Shown here one piece after another: positions 7,683 to 16,352 of a stretch of 64,000 nt of DNA. Location of the stretch: positions 1 to 64,000 of the forward strand of contig NZ_NSDM01000020.1 in assembly GCF_030852425.1 (NCBI RefSeq). Direction: 5' to 3'. The stretch comes from Saccharothrix longispora. GTDB lineage: Bacteria; Actinomycetota; Actinomycetes; Mycobacteriales; Pseudonocardiaceae. Every line of letters begins with the position of its first letter. Within the stretch, counting starts at the first letter, position 1. The translations under genes and the position numbers were made by a program. Below the pieces are notes generated by a model. It was not told where the DNA came from, made no database searches, and saw only the letters and a list, made by a program, of their open reading frames with translations.

Positions 7683-8311
7683 GCGTCACGCACCTGGTGG
7701 GCCACGAGGGCTGCTTGCACCCGGTTCTCCACGCCCAGCTTGGTGAGGACCGTGGAGACGTAGCTCTTGACGGTGGCTTCGCTGAGCCCGAGCGAGGTGG
7801 CGATGGCCTGGTTGGACCGGCCCGACGCGAGCAGGGACAGGACTTGGCGTTCACGGGCGCTGAGGCCGTCCAGGTGTTGCGTCTCGCGGAGCCTGCGGGT
7901 GCGGAGCTTGGGCAGCAGGCGGGCGGTGATGCGGGGGTCCAGGACGGCGCCGCCGGCCGCCAGGTCGAGCATGGCGCGGACCAGGGTTTCCGGCTCTGCG
8001 TCCTTGAGCAGGAAGCCCTGGGCGCCCAGTTCCAGGGCGGTGGCCACGTAGTCGTCCAGGTCGAACGTGGTCAGCACGGCCAGTGCGGGCGGTGACGACC
8101 AGGCGAGCAGCGCCTTCAGCGCGGCCAACCCGTCCATGCCGGGCATCTGCACGTCGACCAGCGCCACGTCGGGGCGCGTGCGGCGGACGACGTCGAGCAG
8201 CGCGGCGCCGTCCGCGGCCTCGCCGACGACCACGACCCGGCCGTCGGCTTCGAGCAGCGTCCTGAGGCCCCGGCGCAGCAGCGGTTCGTCGTCAGCGAGG
8301 ACCAATCGCAC
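7676..8311 (-). CDS. NarL/FixJ-type response regulator
   Basis: The 211-residue protein comprises a receiver domain and a LuxR helix-turn-helix. The receiver has the acidic pair ADDEP near the start, phospho-acceptor Asp53 in VALVDVQMPGMDG and Lys in GFLLKDAEP. The C-terminal HTH reads LSARERQVLSLLASGRSNQA and LGLSEATVKSYVSTVL. The GTG at 8311 is preferred because VRLVLADDEP is the usual family start; ATG 8335 and GTG 8317 are also in frame. A hairpin at 8317-8349 would contain those upstream starts and the GGCGGAG ribosome site. It is the first gene of the regulator/kinase pair and lies close behind der in the same direction. Confidence 0.9.
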   Translation of the reverse strand: MRLVLADDEPLLRRGLRTLLEADGRVVVVGEAADGAALLDVVRRTRPDVALVDVQMPGMDGLAALKALLAWSSPPALAVLTTFDLDDYVATALELGAQGFLLKDAEPETLVRAMLDLAAGGAVLDPRITARLLPKLRTRRLRETQHLDGLSARERQVLSLLASGRSNQAIATSLGLSEATVKSYVSTVLTKLGVENRVQAALVAHQVRDAW

Positions 8312-8316
8312 CGGCA

Positions 8317-8349
8317 CTCCGCCAGGCAACCGCATTCGGCCTGGCGGAG
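8317..8349 (-). promoter_or_regulatory. Hairpin between der and the response regulator gene
   Basis: CTCCGCCAGGC (8317-8327) and GCCTGGCGGAG (8339-8349) form an 11-bp perfect stem with an 11-base loop. It lies 7 bp after the der stop and its 3' arm contains the GGCGGAG that would serve as ribosome site for GTG 8311. It may be the der terminator, a translational gate for the regulator, or both. Confidence 0.6.
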
Positions 8350-8356
8350 CAACCGG

Positions 8357-9763
8357 TCACTTCTTGGCGCGCTTCTCCCGGACGCGGACGGAGATGCGGA
8401 CGGGGCTGCCTTCGAAGCCGAATTCCTCGCGCAGTTTGCGCTCGATGAACCGCCGGTATCCGGCCTCCAGGAAACCGGTGGTGAACAGCACGAACGTCGG
8501 TGGGCGGGTGGCGGCTTGGGTGGCGAAGAGGACCTTGGGCTGCTTGCCGCTGCGCACGGGTGGCGGGGTGGCGGCGATGAGGTCGTTGAGCCAGGAGTTC
8601 AGCCGTCCGGTGGGCACGCGGGTGTCCCAGGAGCCCAGCGCGGTGCGCAGGGCGGGTGCGAGCTTGCGCACGGCGCGGCCCGTCAGCGCCGAGATGTTGA
8701 CGCGTTCGGCCCACGGCACGCGGACCAGGCCGCGTTCGAGTTCGCGGACCATCGCGTGGCGCCGGTCCTCGTCGACGAGGTCCCACTTGTTGAAGGCCAG
8801 CACGCACGCGCGACCGGAGTCGACGACCATGCTCAGCACGCGCAGGTCCTGCTCGCTGATGGGTTCGGACGCGTCCAGCAGCACGATCGCCACCTCGGCC
8901 GATTCGATGGCGGCCTTGGTGCGCAGTGACGCGTAGTACTCGGCGCCGGACGCGAAGTTCACGCGCTTGCGCAGGCCGGCGGTGTCGACGAACCGCCACG
9001 TGTCGTCGTCCAGTTCGACGAGCGAGTCGACCGGGTCGACGGTGGTGCCCGCGGTGGCGTCGACGACGGACCTGTTCTCGCCGGTCAGGCGGTTGAGCAG
9101 GGATGACTTGCCGACGTTGGGGCGGCCGACGAGGGCGACCCGGCGGGGGCCGCCGCGCTGTGCCTCGAACGTCTCGCGCGGCGTCTCCGGCAGTGCTGTG
9201 AGGATCGCGTCGAGCATGTCGCCGGAACCGCGGCCGTGCAGGCCGGACACGGGGATCGGCTCGCCGAGGCCCATGGACCACAGGGACGCGACCTCGGCGG
9301 CGAGCCGTTCGTCGTCGACCTTGTTCGCGACCAGCAGCACGGGCCGCTTGGAGCGGCGCAGCAGCTTCACGGCGGCCTCGTCGTTCGTGGTGGCGCCGAC
9401 GGTGGCGTCCACGACGAACAGGATCGCGTCGGCGGTGGCCATGGCCAGTTCGGCCTGGGCTGCGACCGCGGCCATCATGCCGACGGCGTCGGGTTCCCAG
9501 CCGCCGGTGTCGACCACGGTGAACTTGCGGCCGTTCCACAGCGCGTCGTAGGCGACGCGGTCGCGGGTGACGCCCGGCACGTCCTGCACGACCGCTTCGC
9601 GGCGGCCGATGATGCGGTTGACCAGGGTCGACTTGCCGACGTTCGGTCGGCCGACCACGGCCAGCACGGGCTGCGGCGGCGCGCCGCCCTCGTCGCCGTA
9701 CTCGTCGTCGGTGAACGCGGTCCAGTCGGACTCGTCCGCCCAGGTGCCGTCCAAGTCCGTCAT
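8357..9763 (-). CDS. der: Ribosome assembly GTPase Der (EngA)
   Basis: The 468-residue double-GTPase acts in 50S subunit maturation. The first G domain has GRPNVGKST at residues 38-46, DTGGWEP (G3) and NKVDD (G4). The second has GRPNVGKSS at about 212, DTAGL and NKWDL. A C-terminal KH-like domain follows, ending in the basic KRAKK. The ~30-residue acidic N-terminal extension is common in actinobacterial homologues. The ATG overlaps the end of plsC by four bases (ATGA), and cmk lies one gene upstream, the conserved actinobacterial order cmk-plsC-der. Confidence 0.97.
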   Translation of the reverse strand: MTDLDGTWADESDWTAFTDDEYGDEGGAPPQPVLAVVGRPNVGKSTLVNRIIGRREAVVQDVPGVTRDRVAYDALWNGRKFTVVDTGGWEPDAVGMMAAVAAQAELAMATADAILFVVDATVGATTNDEAAVKLLRRSKRPVLLVANKVDDERLAAEVASLWSMGLGEPIPVSGLHGRGSGDMLDAILTALPETPRETFEAQRGGPRRVALVGRPNVGKSSLLNRLTGENRSVVDATAGTTVDPVDSLVELDDDTWRFVDTAGLRKRVNFASGAEYYASLRTKAAIESAEVAIVLLDASEPISEQDLRVLSMVVDSGRACVLAFNKWDLVDEDRRHAMVRELERGLVRVPWAERVNISALTGRAVRKLAPALRTALGSWDTRVPTGRLNSWLNDLIAATPPPVRSGKQPKVLFATQAATRPPTFVLFTTGFLEAGYRRFIERKLREEFGFEGSPVRISVRVREKRAKK

Positions 9764-10404
9764 CGAACTTCTCCTCGCTGGCTGTCGAGCTCGGCCACCA
9801 GCGTGGCCAAGCGGTCGCGGACCTGCTCGGTGGCCTTCACGAGCGCCTGCCGACCCTTGTCGGCGGGCAGCTCGAAAGCCTCACCCACGAGCACGTCCAC
9901 CACGGGCCGGAACCTCCGTCGGGTTCCGGCGGGGCGCAGGGTGCCGCGGCACGCCACGGGTACGACGAGCGCGCCGGACGAGCGGGCGAGCCACGCGGCG
10001 CCCTGCTGCGCCTCGTTCACGTCGCCCGTGCCGCGGGTGCCCTCGGGGAACACGCCGATCACGCCGCCGGCCCGCAGCACCTTCTGCGCGGCGAGCAGCG
10101 GTGTGCGGTCGGGTTCGCCGCGGCGCACGGCCAGCTGGCCGATCGCGCGCAGGCCGGTGCCCGCGACGCCCTTGAACATCTCCTGCTTGATCAGGAAGAC
10201 CACGCGGCGGGGGAAGGAGCCGAAGAGGATCGGTCCGTCCGCCATGGAGCTGTGGTTGGCCACGATGACGACCGGGCCGGTGCGGGGCACGCGGTCGACG
10301 TGGTGCACGCGGACCCGGAAGAACAGCCGGAGCGGGCGGCGCGAGATCCACCGGCCGATGTCGTGCAGCCGGGGTGGCGTCCCCTCGGGGAGCGGATCGG
10401 TCAC
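9760..10404 (-). CDS. plsC: 1-acyl-glycerol-3-phosphate acyltransferase (PlsC-type)
   Basis: The 214-residue protein has the acyltransferase motif H-x4-D in [13 protein letters not shown] (~residues 46-51), the FPEGTRG motif for glycerol-3-phosphate binding and a conserved VVPVACRGT region. It would acylate lysophosphatidic acid or a related lysophospholipid at the membrane. The gene overlaps cmk by four bases upstream and der by four bases downstream, so the three are translated as a unit. Substrate specificity cannot be told from the sequence. Confidence 0.9.
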   Translation of the reverse strand: MTDPLPEGTPPRLHDIGRWISRRPLRLFFRVRVHHVDRVPRTGPVVIVANHSSMADGPILFGSFPRRVVFLIKQEMFKGVAGTGLRAIGQLAVRRGEPDRTPLLAAQKVLRAGGVIGVFPEGTRGTGDVNEAQQGAAWLARSSGALVVPVACRGTLRPAGTRRRFRPVVDVLVGEAFELPADKGRQALVKATEQVRDRLATLVAELDSQRGEVR

Positions 10405-11129
10405 CCGTGCACCCGTCCGCTCGGTTGGGCCAGCAGGTCGTGCTCGTCGACCAGCGCCAGCAGTGCGGCGAGCACGCCGGCCAGGTCGAGGGAGGTGGTG
10501 TCGAGGACGACGGCGTCGTCGGCGGCGCGCAGCGGGGACACGGCGCGGGTCGAGTCGTAGGCGTCGCGTCGTTGCACGTCGGCGAGGGTGGCGTCCAGGG
10601 TGGACGGGCGGCCGGACGCGGCGTCCTGCTTGGCGCGGCGGGCGGCGCGGGCTTCGGCGTCGGCGGTGACGTAGACCTTGAGCGCGGCGTCGGGGGCGAC
10701 GGTGGTGCCGATGTCGCGGCCTTCGACGACGATGCCGCCCGCTTCGTCGAGCGCGGTGGCGATGACGCGGCGCTGTTCGGCGACGAGCAGCGCGCGCACC
10801 TCGGCGACGGCGGAGACCGGGGACACGGCGAGGGTGACCTCGGGGCCGCGGATCTCGACGCCGACGTCCGCGCCGTCGAGGTGGGTGGTGGAGCGCTCGG
10901 GGTCCGTGCCCTGGACGAGGGTGGCCGCTCGGGCGACCCGGGTCACCTCGGCGGGGTCGGCGAGGTCGACGCCGGCGCGCAGCACGGCCAGCGTGATGGC
11001 GCGGTACATCGCACCGGTGTCGAGGTAGCGTGCTCCCAGTGTCGACGCGAGCCGACGCGCTACGGAGGACTTGCCGGTGCCGGAGGGACCGTCGAGGGCC
11101 ACCACGCCACGCAGCTCACCGTGTCCCAC
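10401..11129 (-). CDS. cmk: Cytidylate kinase
   Basis: This 242-residue CMP/dCMP kinase converts CMP to CDP. It has a P-loop GPSGTGKSS at residues ~14-22, ARYLDTGAMYR for nucleotide binding, and VVEGRDIGTTVAPDA and RRDAYDSTRAVSPL, both diagnostic of Cmk. The GTG at 11129 is chosen because GGAGG lies 8 bases upstream and because Cmk homology starts a few residues later; a longer frame to 11174 adds only unrelated residues. It heads the cmk-plsC-der run. Confidence 0.96.
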   Translation of the reverse strand: MGHGELRGVVALDGPSGTGKSSVARRLASTLGARYLDTGAMYRAITLAVLRAGVDLADPAEVTRVARAATLVQGTDPERSTTHLDGADVGVEIRGPEVTLAVSPVSAVAEVRALLVAEQRRVIATALDEAGGIVVEGRDIGTTVAPDAALKVYVTADAEARAARRAKQDAASGRPSTLDATLADVQRRDAYDSTRAVSPLRAADDAVVLDTTSLDLAGVLAALLALVDEHDLLAQPSGRVHG

Positions 11130-11476
11130 GGGGGTTTCCTCCTTGAGGCGGTACTGCGGTTCGTCAACCTCCAATTGTGCCTGGTGCGGAGCGTCACACG
11201 CGCATCGGCCCGTTCAGCCGCCCCTCGGCCCGGTCGCACGCTCGCGCGGGGGTCGCCGCCAGGGGTCCCCCTGTTTCACCCTGCCGGCGTGGACCGACGG
11301 AACGGGGTGCCCGGCGAGCCGCCTGTGGACAGGTCGACGGGCTGTCCGCGGACTGCGGACGGACTGCCGGGGGTTGTCCGCGGGTCGCGGCCAGGCCGGG
11401 AACGGGCTGCGCACGAGCGCGGGCAGCAGACGAGGGCGGGCAACGGGACGGCACCCGACACGCGGCGGCCCGGCGC
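11130..11476. other. Intergenic region upstream of cmk, holds a dispersed repeat
   Basis: About 350 bases without a gene between the DUF1015 stop and the cmk start, both on the minus strand. The cmk promoter should be here but no clear -35/-10 is seen. Positions 11234-11287 match 62558-62611 (see that entry). Confidence 0.5.
11234..11287. repeat. Dispersed 54-bp repeat, copy 1
   Basis: This stretch, beginning TCGCACGCT and ending CTGCCGG, aligns with 62558-62611 over its full 54 bases with roughly four-fifths identity and two small compensating gaps. A central palindrome CAGGGG/CCCCTG is conserved in both. Both copies lie in gene-free DNA upstream of a minus-strand gene (cmk here, an EamA transporter at 62390). 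Confidence 0.6.
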
Positions 11477-12583
11477 TCACGCCCTGCGCAGGTCCGCCAG
11501 CAGCAGCCCGCTGCGCGGCTTCGGGGTGAAGTAGGTGCTCTTGCGCGGCATCCGACGCCCGGCCTCGTGCACGGCCAGCACGTCCGCCAGCGGCACGGGG
11601 GCGATGCGCACCACGGCGTCGACGCCCGCCGGCACCGGGTCGGTGACCGGGCGGACGTGCGGGCTGCCCAGGCCGAGGGCGCGGCCGAACAGCACCTCCT
11701 CCACGACGGCGTGGTCGATGGGCCTCGGACCGGCGCCGTCGGGGACGGGCAGCGGCACGCGCACGGCCTCGGCGCCCGCCACCACCACGACCGCGCCCGG
11801 TGTCGGCGGGGTCGTGGGCGGGACCGGGGTGGCGTCCAGGCCCACCGCCCGCCATGCCGCGACCAGGCCGCCCATGCCCAGCCCCGTGTCGGCGAGCGCC
11901 CGGTGGATGGGGCCGATCCGCAGCGCGGGACCGGCGGTGACCAGGGCGAGCAGGCCGGTCAACCCGGCCGAGGCGGCGACCCGGTGGTTGCCGTCGGCGA
12001 CCATGAGCGGGTGGGCGCCGGCGGCGTCCAGGAGTTGGTCCTGGTGCTCACCCGGCCCCACCAGCCACAGCCGGTGCCGCCGCCCGCCCGGGTCGACGAC
12101 GGACGCGGCGGGCTCGTCGTCCACCGCCGTCACCAGGTCGGTCAGCGCGGTGTGCCCCACCGGCACGAGCATGGCGGCGCTGGTGGCGCACCCCAGGTCG
12201 GCCAGCACGCGGGCGCGTTCGGCGACCACCTCGGGGTAGACGTCCTCGGTGTGCCCGACGGCCGCCGGGTCGGCCATGCACAGCAGGCCGTGCGCGGTGC
12301 CGTCCGGGCCGTCCACGCGGTAGGGGGCGACGACGTCGCGCACCTCGCGGTAGGCGGTGCCGCGCAGTCGGGCGAGGTCGGCCCTGGCCCGCGGGAGGGC
12401 GTCGGGCAGCGGGACGCCCGCGGCGAGGGCGGCGGGGGTGCGGTGCGGGTGCTGGACGGCGAGCAGCGTGCCGGGGCGTGCGCGGGCCAGGGCGGCGGCG
12501 ATGCGCTCGGGTTCGGCGAACTCGTCCACGTCGGGGCCCGGCACACCGCCCTTGACGACCCAGCCCCGTCCAATCGACCTCAC
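11477..12583 (-). CDS. DUF1015 family protein
   Basis: The 368-residue protein is of the DUF1015 family: N-terminal RGWVVKGGVPGPDVDEFAEP, central YRVDGPDGTAHGLLCMADP, the conserved MVADGNHRVAAS near residue 205, and a C-terminal MPRKSTYFTPKP. The family is widespread, often near serine or phosphonate metabolism genes, but its biochemical activity is not established; the conserved DGNHR resembles an active site. GTG 12583 is preferred since family similarity begins at VRSIGRGWVV; the open frame extends upstream into the divergent gene region without similarity. Divergent from the antiporter operon, with a 30-bp gap. Confidence 0.85.
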   Translation of the reverse strand: MRSIGRGWVVKGGVPGPDVDEFAEPERIAAALARARPGTLLAVQHPHRTPAALAAGVPLPDALPRARADLARLRGTAYREVRDVVAPYRVDGPDGTAHGLLCMADPAAVGHTEDVYPEVVAERARVLADLGCATSAAMLVPVGHTALTDLVTAVDDEPAASVVDPGGRRHRLWLVGPGEHQDQLLDAAGAHPLMVADGNHRVAASAGLTGLLALVTAGPALRIGPIHRALADTGLGMGGLVAAWRAVGLDATPVPPTTPPTPGAVVVVAGAEAVRVPLPVPDGAGPRPIDHAVVEEVLFGRALGLGSPHVRPVTDPVPAGVDAVVRIAPVPLADVLAVHEAGRRMPRKSTYFTPKPRSGLLLADLRRA

Positions 12584-12613
12584 CCGTCGGATCACCGGAC
12601 TATGATCGGGCAC

Positions 12614-13096
12614 ATGAACGTCGAGGTCACGCCGCTCCCCGGAATCGGCACCCGCCAGGACTTCATGATCCGCGCGGGCAGGCGGATCGGGGTGATCACC
12701 TACCGCGACGGCAAGTTCGAGCTCATCGTGTCGCACTCGGACGACCCCGACGGCTGCGCGGCGTCCATACCGCTCTCGGCGGCCGAGGCGGGCACGCTCG
12801 CCGGCCTGCTCGGCGCGCCGCAGCTGGTCGCGCACCTGGAGGAGCAGCACCGCGACGTCGCGGGCATCTCGACGCAGCAGTTCCCGATCGTGCCCGGTTC
12901 CCGGTTCGACGGGCGCCCGCTGGCCGAGACGGAGCTGCGCACCCGCACGGGCGCCTCGATCGTCGCGGTCGTGCGCGCGGGTTCCGTGCACCCGTCGCCG
13001 CGCCCGGACTTCGTGTTCGGGGGCGCCGACCTGGTCGTCGTGGTCGGCACGCGTGAGGGCCTGAACGCGGCCGGTGAACTGCTGGGGAGTGGCTGA
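12614..13096 (+). CDS. Cation:proton antiporter regulatory subunit (KhtT-like, RCK_C domain)
   Basis: The 160-residue protein has an N-terminal KhtT-like domain (ITYRDGKFELIVSH) and a C-terminal TrkA-C/RCK_C domain (~residues 85-160: GRPLAETELRTRTGASIVAV and DLVVVVGTREGL). Such subunits bind cyclic nucleotides or cations and gate a partner CPA2 antiporter. The partner is encoded 5 bp downstream, forming the familiar two-gene KhtT/KhtU-like unit. The ATG at 12614 is the only sensible start; the upstream open frame is antisense to DUF1015. Confidence 0.88.
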   Translation: MNVEVTPLPGIGTRQDFMIRAGRRIGVITYRDGKFELIVSHSDDPDGCAASIPLSAAEAGTLAGLLGAPQLVAHLEEQHRDVAGISTQQFPIVPGSRFDGRPLAETELRTRTGASIVAVVRAGSVHPSPRPDFVFGGADLVVVVGTREGLNAAGELLGSG

Positions 13097-13101
13097 ACAC
13101 C

Positions 13102-14283
13102 TTGCACAGCACAGCCATCGCACTGATCCAACTCGGCGCGGTCTTCTTCGGTCTGGGCCTGCTCGGCAAGATGGCCTGGCGCATCGGGATCTCGCCGATC
13201 CCGCTCTACCTGGTCGGCGGCCTGGCCTTCGGGCAGGGCGGGCTGGTCCCGCTGCACGGCATCGAGGACTTCACGCACATCTCCAGCGAGATCGGCGTCA
13301 TCCTGCTGCTGCTCCTGCTCGGCCTCGAGTACTCGGCGGCCGAGCTGATGACGGGTCTCAAGCGGTCGTGGACGGCGGGTGTCCTGGACATCGTGCTGAA
13401 CGCGGCGCCCGGCGCGGCAGCGGCGCTGATCCTGGGCTGGGGCCCGGTGGGCGCGCTGGCGATGGCCGGCGTCACCTACATCTCGTCCTCGGGGATCATC
13501 GCGAAGGTCCTCGGGGACCTGGGCCGGCTCGGCAACCGGGAGACGCCGGTGGTGCTGTCGGTCCTGGTGTTCGAGGACCTGGCGATGGCGGTGTACCTGC
13601 CGATCCTGACGGCCGTGCTGGCGGGCGTGAGCTTCGTGGGCGGCCTGACGGCGGTGGGCATCTCGCTGCTGGCCATCACGGTGGTGCTGGTCGTCGCGCT
13701 GAAGTTCGGCCGGTACGTGTCGGCGATCGTCGACAGCCCGGACCCCGAGGTGTTCCTGCTGAGGGTGCTCGGCGCGGCGCTGCTGGTGGCCGGTGTGGCG
13801 TCGCAGCTGCAGGTGTCGGCGGCGGTGGGCGCGTTCCTGCTGGGCATCGCGATCTCCGGTTCGACCGCGGAGAACGCGACGCGGATGCTGGAGCCGCTGC
13901 GGGACCTGTTCGCGGCGATGTTCTTCGTGGTGTTCGGCCTGAACACCGATCCGGCGTCGATCCCGCCCGTGCTGGGGCTGGCGGTCGCGCTGGCGGTGGT
14001 GACGACGCTGACGAAGGTCGCCACGGGCTGGTGGGCCGCGAAGCGGCAGGACATCGGGAAGATGGGCCGGGCGCGGGCGGGCGCGGCGCTGGTGGCGCGC
14101 GGCGAGTTCTCGATCGTGATCGCCTCGCTCACGGTGGCGTCCGGCGCGGTGGACGGGCGGCTCGCGGCGCTGGCGACGGCGTACGTGCTGCTGATGGCCG
14201 TGCTGGGCCCGGTGGCCGCGCGCGTCGTCGAACCCGTCGTGAAATTCACCCAAAAGCGTGGTAAGGAACCGGCGACGGTCTGA
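13102..14283 (+). CDS. CPA2-family monovalent cation:proton antiporter (KhtU-like)
   Basis: The 393-residue membrane protein has about 12 hydrophobic helices of the Na+/H+ exchanger fold. Features include GLVPLHGIEDF after helix 2, the signature LLLLLGLEYSAAEL, an SSSGIIAKVLGDL region and VLVFEDLAMAV with the central acidic pair. It likely exchanges K+ or Na+ for H+ across the cytoplasmic membrane under control of the RCK_C subunit encoded just upstream. The start is TTG 13102 behind GGGGAG; translation is probably coupled to the first gene. It ends in a basic KFTQKRGKE tail. Confidence 0.9.
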   Translation: MHSTAIALIQLGAVFFGLGLLGKMAWRIGISPIPLYLVGGLAFGQGGLVPLHGIEDFTHISSEIGVILLLLLLGLEYSAAELMTGLKRSWTAGVLDIVLNAAPGAAAALILGWGPVGALAMAGVTYISSSGIIAKVLGDLGRLGNRETPVVLSVLVFEDLAMAVYLPILTAVLAGVSFVGGLTAVGISLLAITVVLVVALKFGRYVSAIVDSPDPEVFLLRVLGAALLVAGVASQLQVSAAVGAFLLGIAISGSTAENATRMLEPLRDLFAAMFFVVFGLNTDPASIPPVLGLAVALAVVTTLTKVATGWWAAKRQDIGKMGRARAGAALVARGEFSIVIASLTVASGAVDGRLAALATAYVLLMAVLGPVAARVVEPVVKFTQKRGKEPATV

Positions 14284-14297
14284 CCCTGTATCCCGGC

Positions 14298-14336
14298 GTT
14301 CGGCGGCGGCCTCCTGATGGGCGACTGCCGCCGAAC
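14298..14336 (+). terminator. Terminator hairpin after the antiporter operon
   Basis: GTTCGGCGGC (14298-14307) pairs with GCCGCCGAAC (14327-14336), 15 bp after the antiporter stop. The following AAGGGGG is the ribosome site of the next gene. Confidence 0.6.
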
Positions 14337-14352
14337 CCCGAAGGGGGTCGTC

Positions 14353-15540
14353 ATGTCACAACCAACAGGCGCCGGGACCACGGGCCGCTACCTGGTGCTC
14401 CTGGAGGACAGGTCGGTCGCGGCCGGCGCCCGGGAGATGAGCCGGGTCGCGGGCATCACCGCCACCAGCACCGCCGACCACGCCACCACCGCCGAACTGG
14501 CCGCCGCGGACGGCCTGATCTTCCAGGACCTCGGCATCGCCGTGGTCGACGCCACGCCCGACCAGGTGGCGCGGTTGTCGCGGGCCGCCGAGGCGCCGGG
14601 GCCGATCGCGGTGGTCGAGGCCGAGCGCGTCGTGCAGGCGTACGACACGGCCGACACCGGGCAGGCCGCCGCGGTGGACGAGTCGGTGTTCACGTGGGGC
14701 CTCCAGGCCGTCGGCGCGAACCTCAGCTCGGCCACCGGCAAGGGCGTCCGGATCGCCGTGCTGGACACCGGTTTCGCCGCGGACCACCCGGACTTCGCGG
14801 GCCGCGCGGTGATCACCAACTCGTTCGTCGAGGGCGAGACCGCGGACGACGCGCACGGCCACGGCACGCACTGCGTCGGCAGCGCCGCGGGGCCGCGCAC
14901 GCCCGCGTCGGGCGGGCCGGGGTACGGCGTCGCGCACGAGGCCGAGGTCTACGCGGGCAAGGTGCTGTCCAACGCGGGCTTCGGCTCGGACAGCGGCATC
15001 CTCGCGGGCATCGAGTGGGCCATCGCGAACGGCTGCGCCGTCGTGTCGATGTCGCTGGGCGCGGCCGTGCGGCCGGGCACGCCGCACTCGCTGGTCTTCG
15101 AGCAGGCGGCGACGCGCGCGCTGGCCAAGGGCACGCTGATCATCGCGGCGGCGGGCAACGAGAGCAGGCGGCCCGGCTCGGTCAACCCGGTCGGCCACCC
15201 CGCGAACTGCCCGTCGATCCTCGCCGTGGGCGCGGTGGACGTGCACCGGGGCGTCGCGTTCTTCTCCTGCGGCACCGTCGACGCGGTGGGCCAGGTCGAC
15301 CTGGTCGGGCCGGGCGTCGACGTCTACTCCAGCTGGAACCGCGAGGACGGCGCCCTGGGCAGGCACAAGCGCATCCAGGGCACGAGCATGGCCACGCCGC
15401 ACGTCGCGGGCGTCGCCGCGCTCGTCGCCGAGAAGCACGGCGCGCGCGGGTGGGAGCTGTGGGCGAGGCTGGCGCAGTCCGGCCGCCGCCTGGACCTGCC
15501 CTCCACGGACGTCGGCGGCGGGCTGGTGCAGGCACCCTAG
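14353..15540 (+). CDS. S8 family serine peptidase (subtilase) without signal peptide
   Basis: The 395-residue subtilisin-like peptidase has catalytic Asp138 in IAVLDTGFAADHPDF, His170 in AHGHGTHCVGSAAG and Ser at ~347 in GTSMATPHVAG, with oxyanion Asn in IIAAAGNES. Residues 1-100 form a propeptide-like alpha/beta region (GRYLVLLED, then VVDATPDQVARL) resembling inhibitor I9. There is no hydrophobic signal or lipobox, so it is likely cytoplasmic or exported non-classically. The ATG at 14353 follows AAGGGGG; the in-frame codons upstream to 14317 read through the preceding terminator. It stands alone between two hairpins. All catalytic residues are present. Confidence 0.92.
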   Translation: MSQPTGAGTTGRYLVLLEDRSVAAGAREMSRVAGITATSTADHATTAELAAADGLIFQDLGIAVVDATPDQVARLSRAAEAPGPIAVVEAERVVQAYDTADTGQAAAVDESVFTWGLQAVGANLSSATGKGVRIAVLDTGFAADHPDFAGRAVITNSFVEGETADDAHGHGTHCVGSAAGPRTPASGGPGYGVAHEAEVYAGKVLSNAGFGSDSGILAGIEWAIANGCAVVSMSLGAAVRPGTPHSLVFEQAATRALAKGTLIIAAAGNESRRPGSVNPVGHPANCPSILAVGAVDVHRGVAFFSCGTVDAVGQVDLVGPGVDVYSSWNREDGALGRHKRIQGTSMATPHVAGVAALVAEKHGARGWELWARLAQSGRRLDLPSTDVGGGLVQAP

Positions 15541-15544
15541 GCAC

Positions 15545-15580
15545 GCGTCGGCCCGGGCCGCGGCGGTCCCGGGCCGACGC
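15545..15580 (+). terminator. Strong hairpin after the subtilase gene
   Basis: A 13-bp perfect stem, GCGTCGGCCCGGG (15545-15557) with CCCGGGCCGACGC (15568-15580), lies 5 bp after the stop codon with a 10-base loop. Confidence 0.8.
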
Positions 15581-15686
15581 CTGCGGGTCCGACCGCCCGG
15601 CCGCGCGGCGCTGTCGGGTGAGGGCGCTGTCAAATGGGGCGCTGTCGGGTCGAACCCCTACGCTGTGCGGGTCGATCGTCCCCCGG

Positions 15687-15702
15687 TCGAACACGTGTTC
15701 TA
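15687..15702 (+). promoter_or_regulatory. LexA/SOS-box-like palindrome upstream of DUF6319 gene
   Basis: TCGAACACGTGTTCTA contains the perfect 12-bp palindrome GAACACGTGTTC. It differs at one position from the actinobacterial SOS consensus TCGAAC-N4-GTTCGA. A TATGAT hexamer (15701-15706) overlapping its right edge could be a -10 box, with the GTG start 41 bp further on. Placement over a promoter is what a repressor site needs; binding is inferred. Confidence 0.55.
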
Positions 15703-15746
15703 TGATCGCGGGTCGAGCCGGACGCGCAGAGAGGACAACCGAGATC

Positions 15747-16286
15747 GTGCAGGCGGACACGCTCGTGGAGCAGGAAGACAAGGTGGACGCCGTCGCGCCC
15801 GCCGCACCCGTGCAGGAGGACGCGCCCGTGCCGCAGGAGAAGCCCGAGCCCGGGGTGGAGGCCGACGCCGCACCCGAGCTCAAGAGCGAGCCCGAGGCCG
15901 AGACCGCACCGAGGACCGCGCCCAAGGCCGAGGTCGCGCCCAAGGCCGGGAGCGGCCCGAAGCCCGAGGACGCCGAGGCGAAGCCCGCCAAGCGCGCCAA
16001 GTCGACGGCCAAGAAGACCCGCACGGTCGAGCTGACGCTCACCGTCACCGGGACCGCCGACGGCGAGTGGCAGGCCGACCTGGTGCACGGCACCAGGCGG
16101 GTCGTGCAGGGCCTGAGCATCTCGGCCGCGGCCGTGTCGCGCGCGGCCAAGGAGCTGCACGAGGACATCGCCGGCGGCATCGAGGACGTCATCGAGACCG
16201 CTCGCGCCCAGCACCGCACCCGCATGGAGGAGTTGGAGGCCGAGCTGGCGAAGGTGAAGGCCGCCCTCGCCGAGCTCAACGACTGA
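15747..16286 (+). CDS. DUF6319 family protein (Ala/Lys/Pro/Glu-rich)
   Basis: The 179-residue protein has two parts. Residues ~1-95 are disordered and rich in Glu, Pro, Ala and Lys (repeats on the theme PKAEVAPKAGSGPKPE, then AKPAKRAKSTAKK). Residues ~96-179 form a compact domain with TVELTLTVTGTADGEWQADL followed by a long helix ending EELEAELAKVKAAL. This matches the actinobacterial DUF6319 family, whose function is unknown; the basic AKP-rich segment recalls nucleoid-binding tails. GTG 15747 is used; an ATG at 15702 in the same frame is possible but would overlap the SOS-like box and -10. A 17-bp terminator stem follows the stop. Confidence 0.75.
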   Translation: MQADTLVEQEDKVDAVAPAAPVQEDAPVPQEKPEPGVEADAAPELKSEPEAETAPRTAPKAEVAPKAGSGPKPEDAEAKPAKRAKSTAKKTRTVELTLTVTGTADGEWQADLVHGTRRVVQGLSISAAAVSRAAKELHEDIAGGIEDVIETARAQHRTRMEELEAELAKVKAALAELND

Positions 16287-16300
16287 GCCGACGCACCCCG

Positions 16301-16337
16301 CGGAGGGCCGCCCGCGCACCGCGCGGGCGGCCCTCCG
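16301..16337. terminator. Very strong bidirectional hairpin
   Basis: A perfect 17-bp stem (16301-16317 with 16321-16337) has only a 3-base loop. It separates the DUF6319 gene (+) from the quinone oxidoreductase gene (-) and can stop transcription from both sides. Confidence 0.88.
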
Positions 16338-16352
16338 TCGTCGGGAGGGGGA

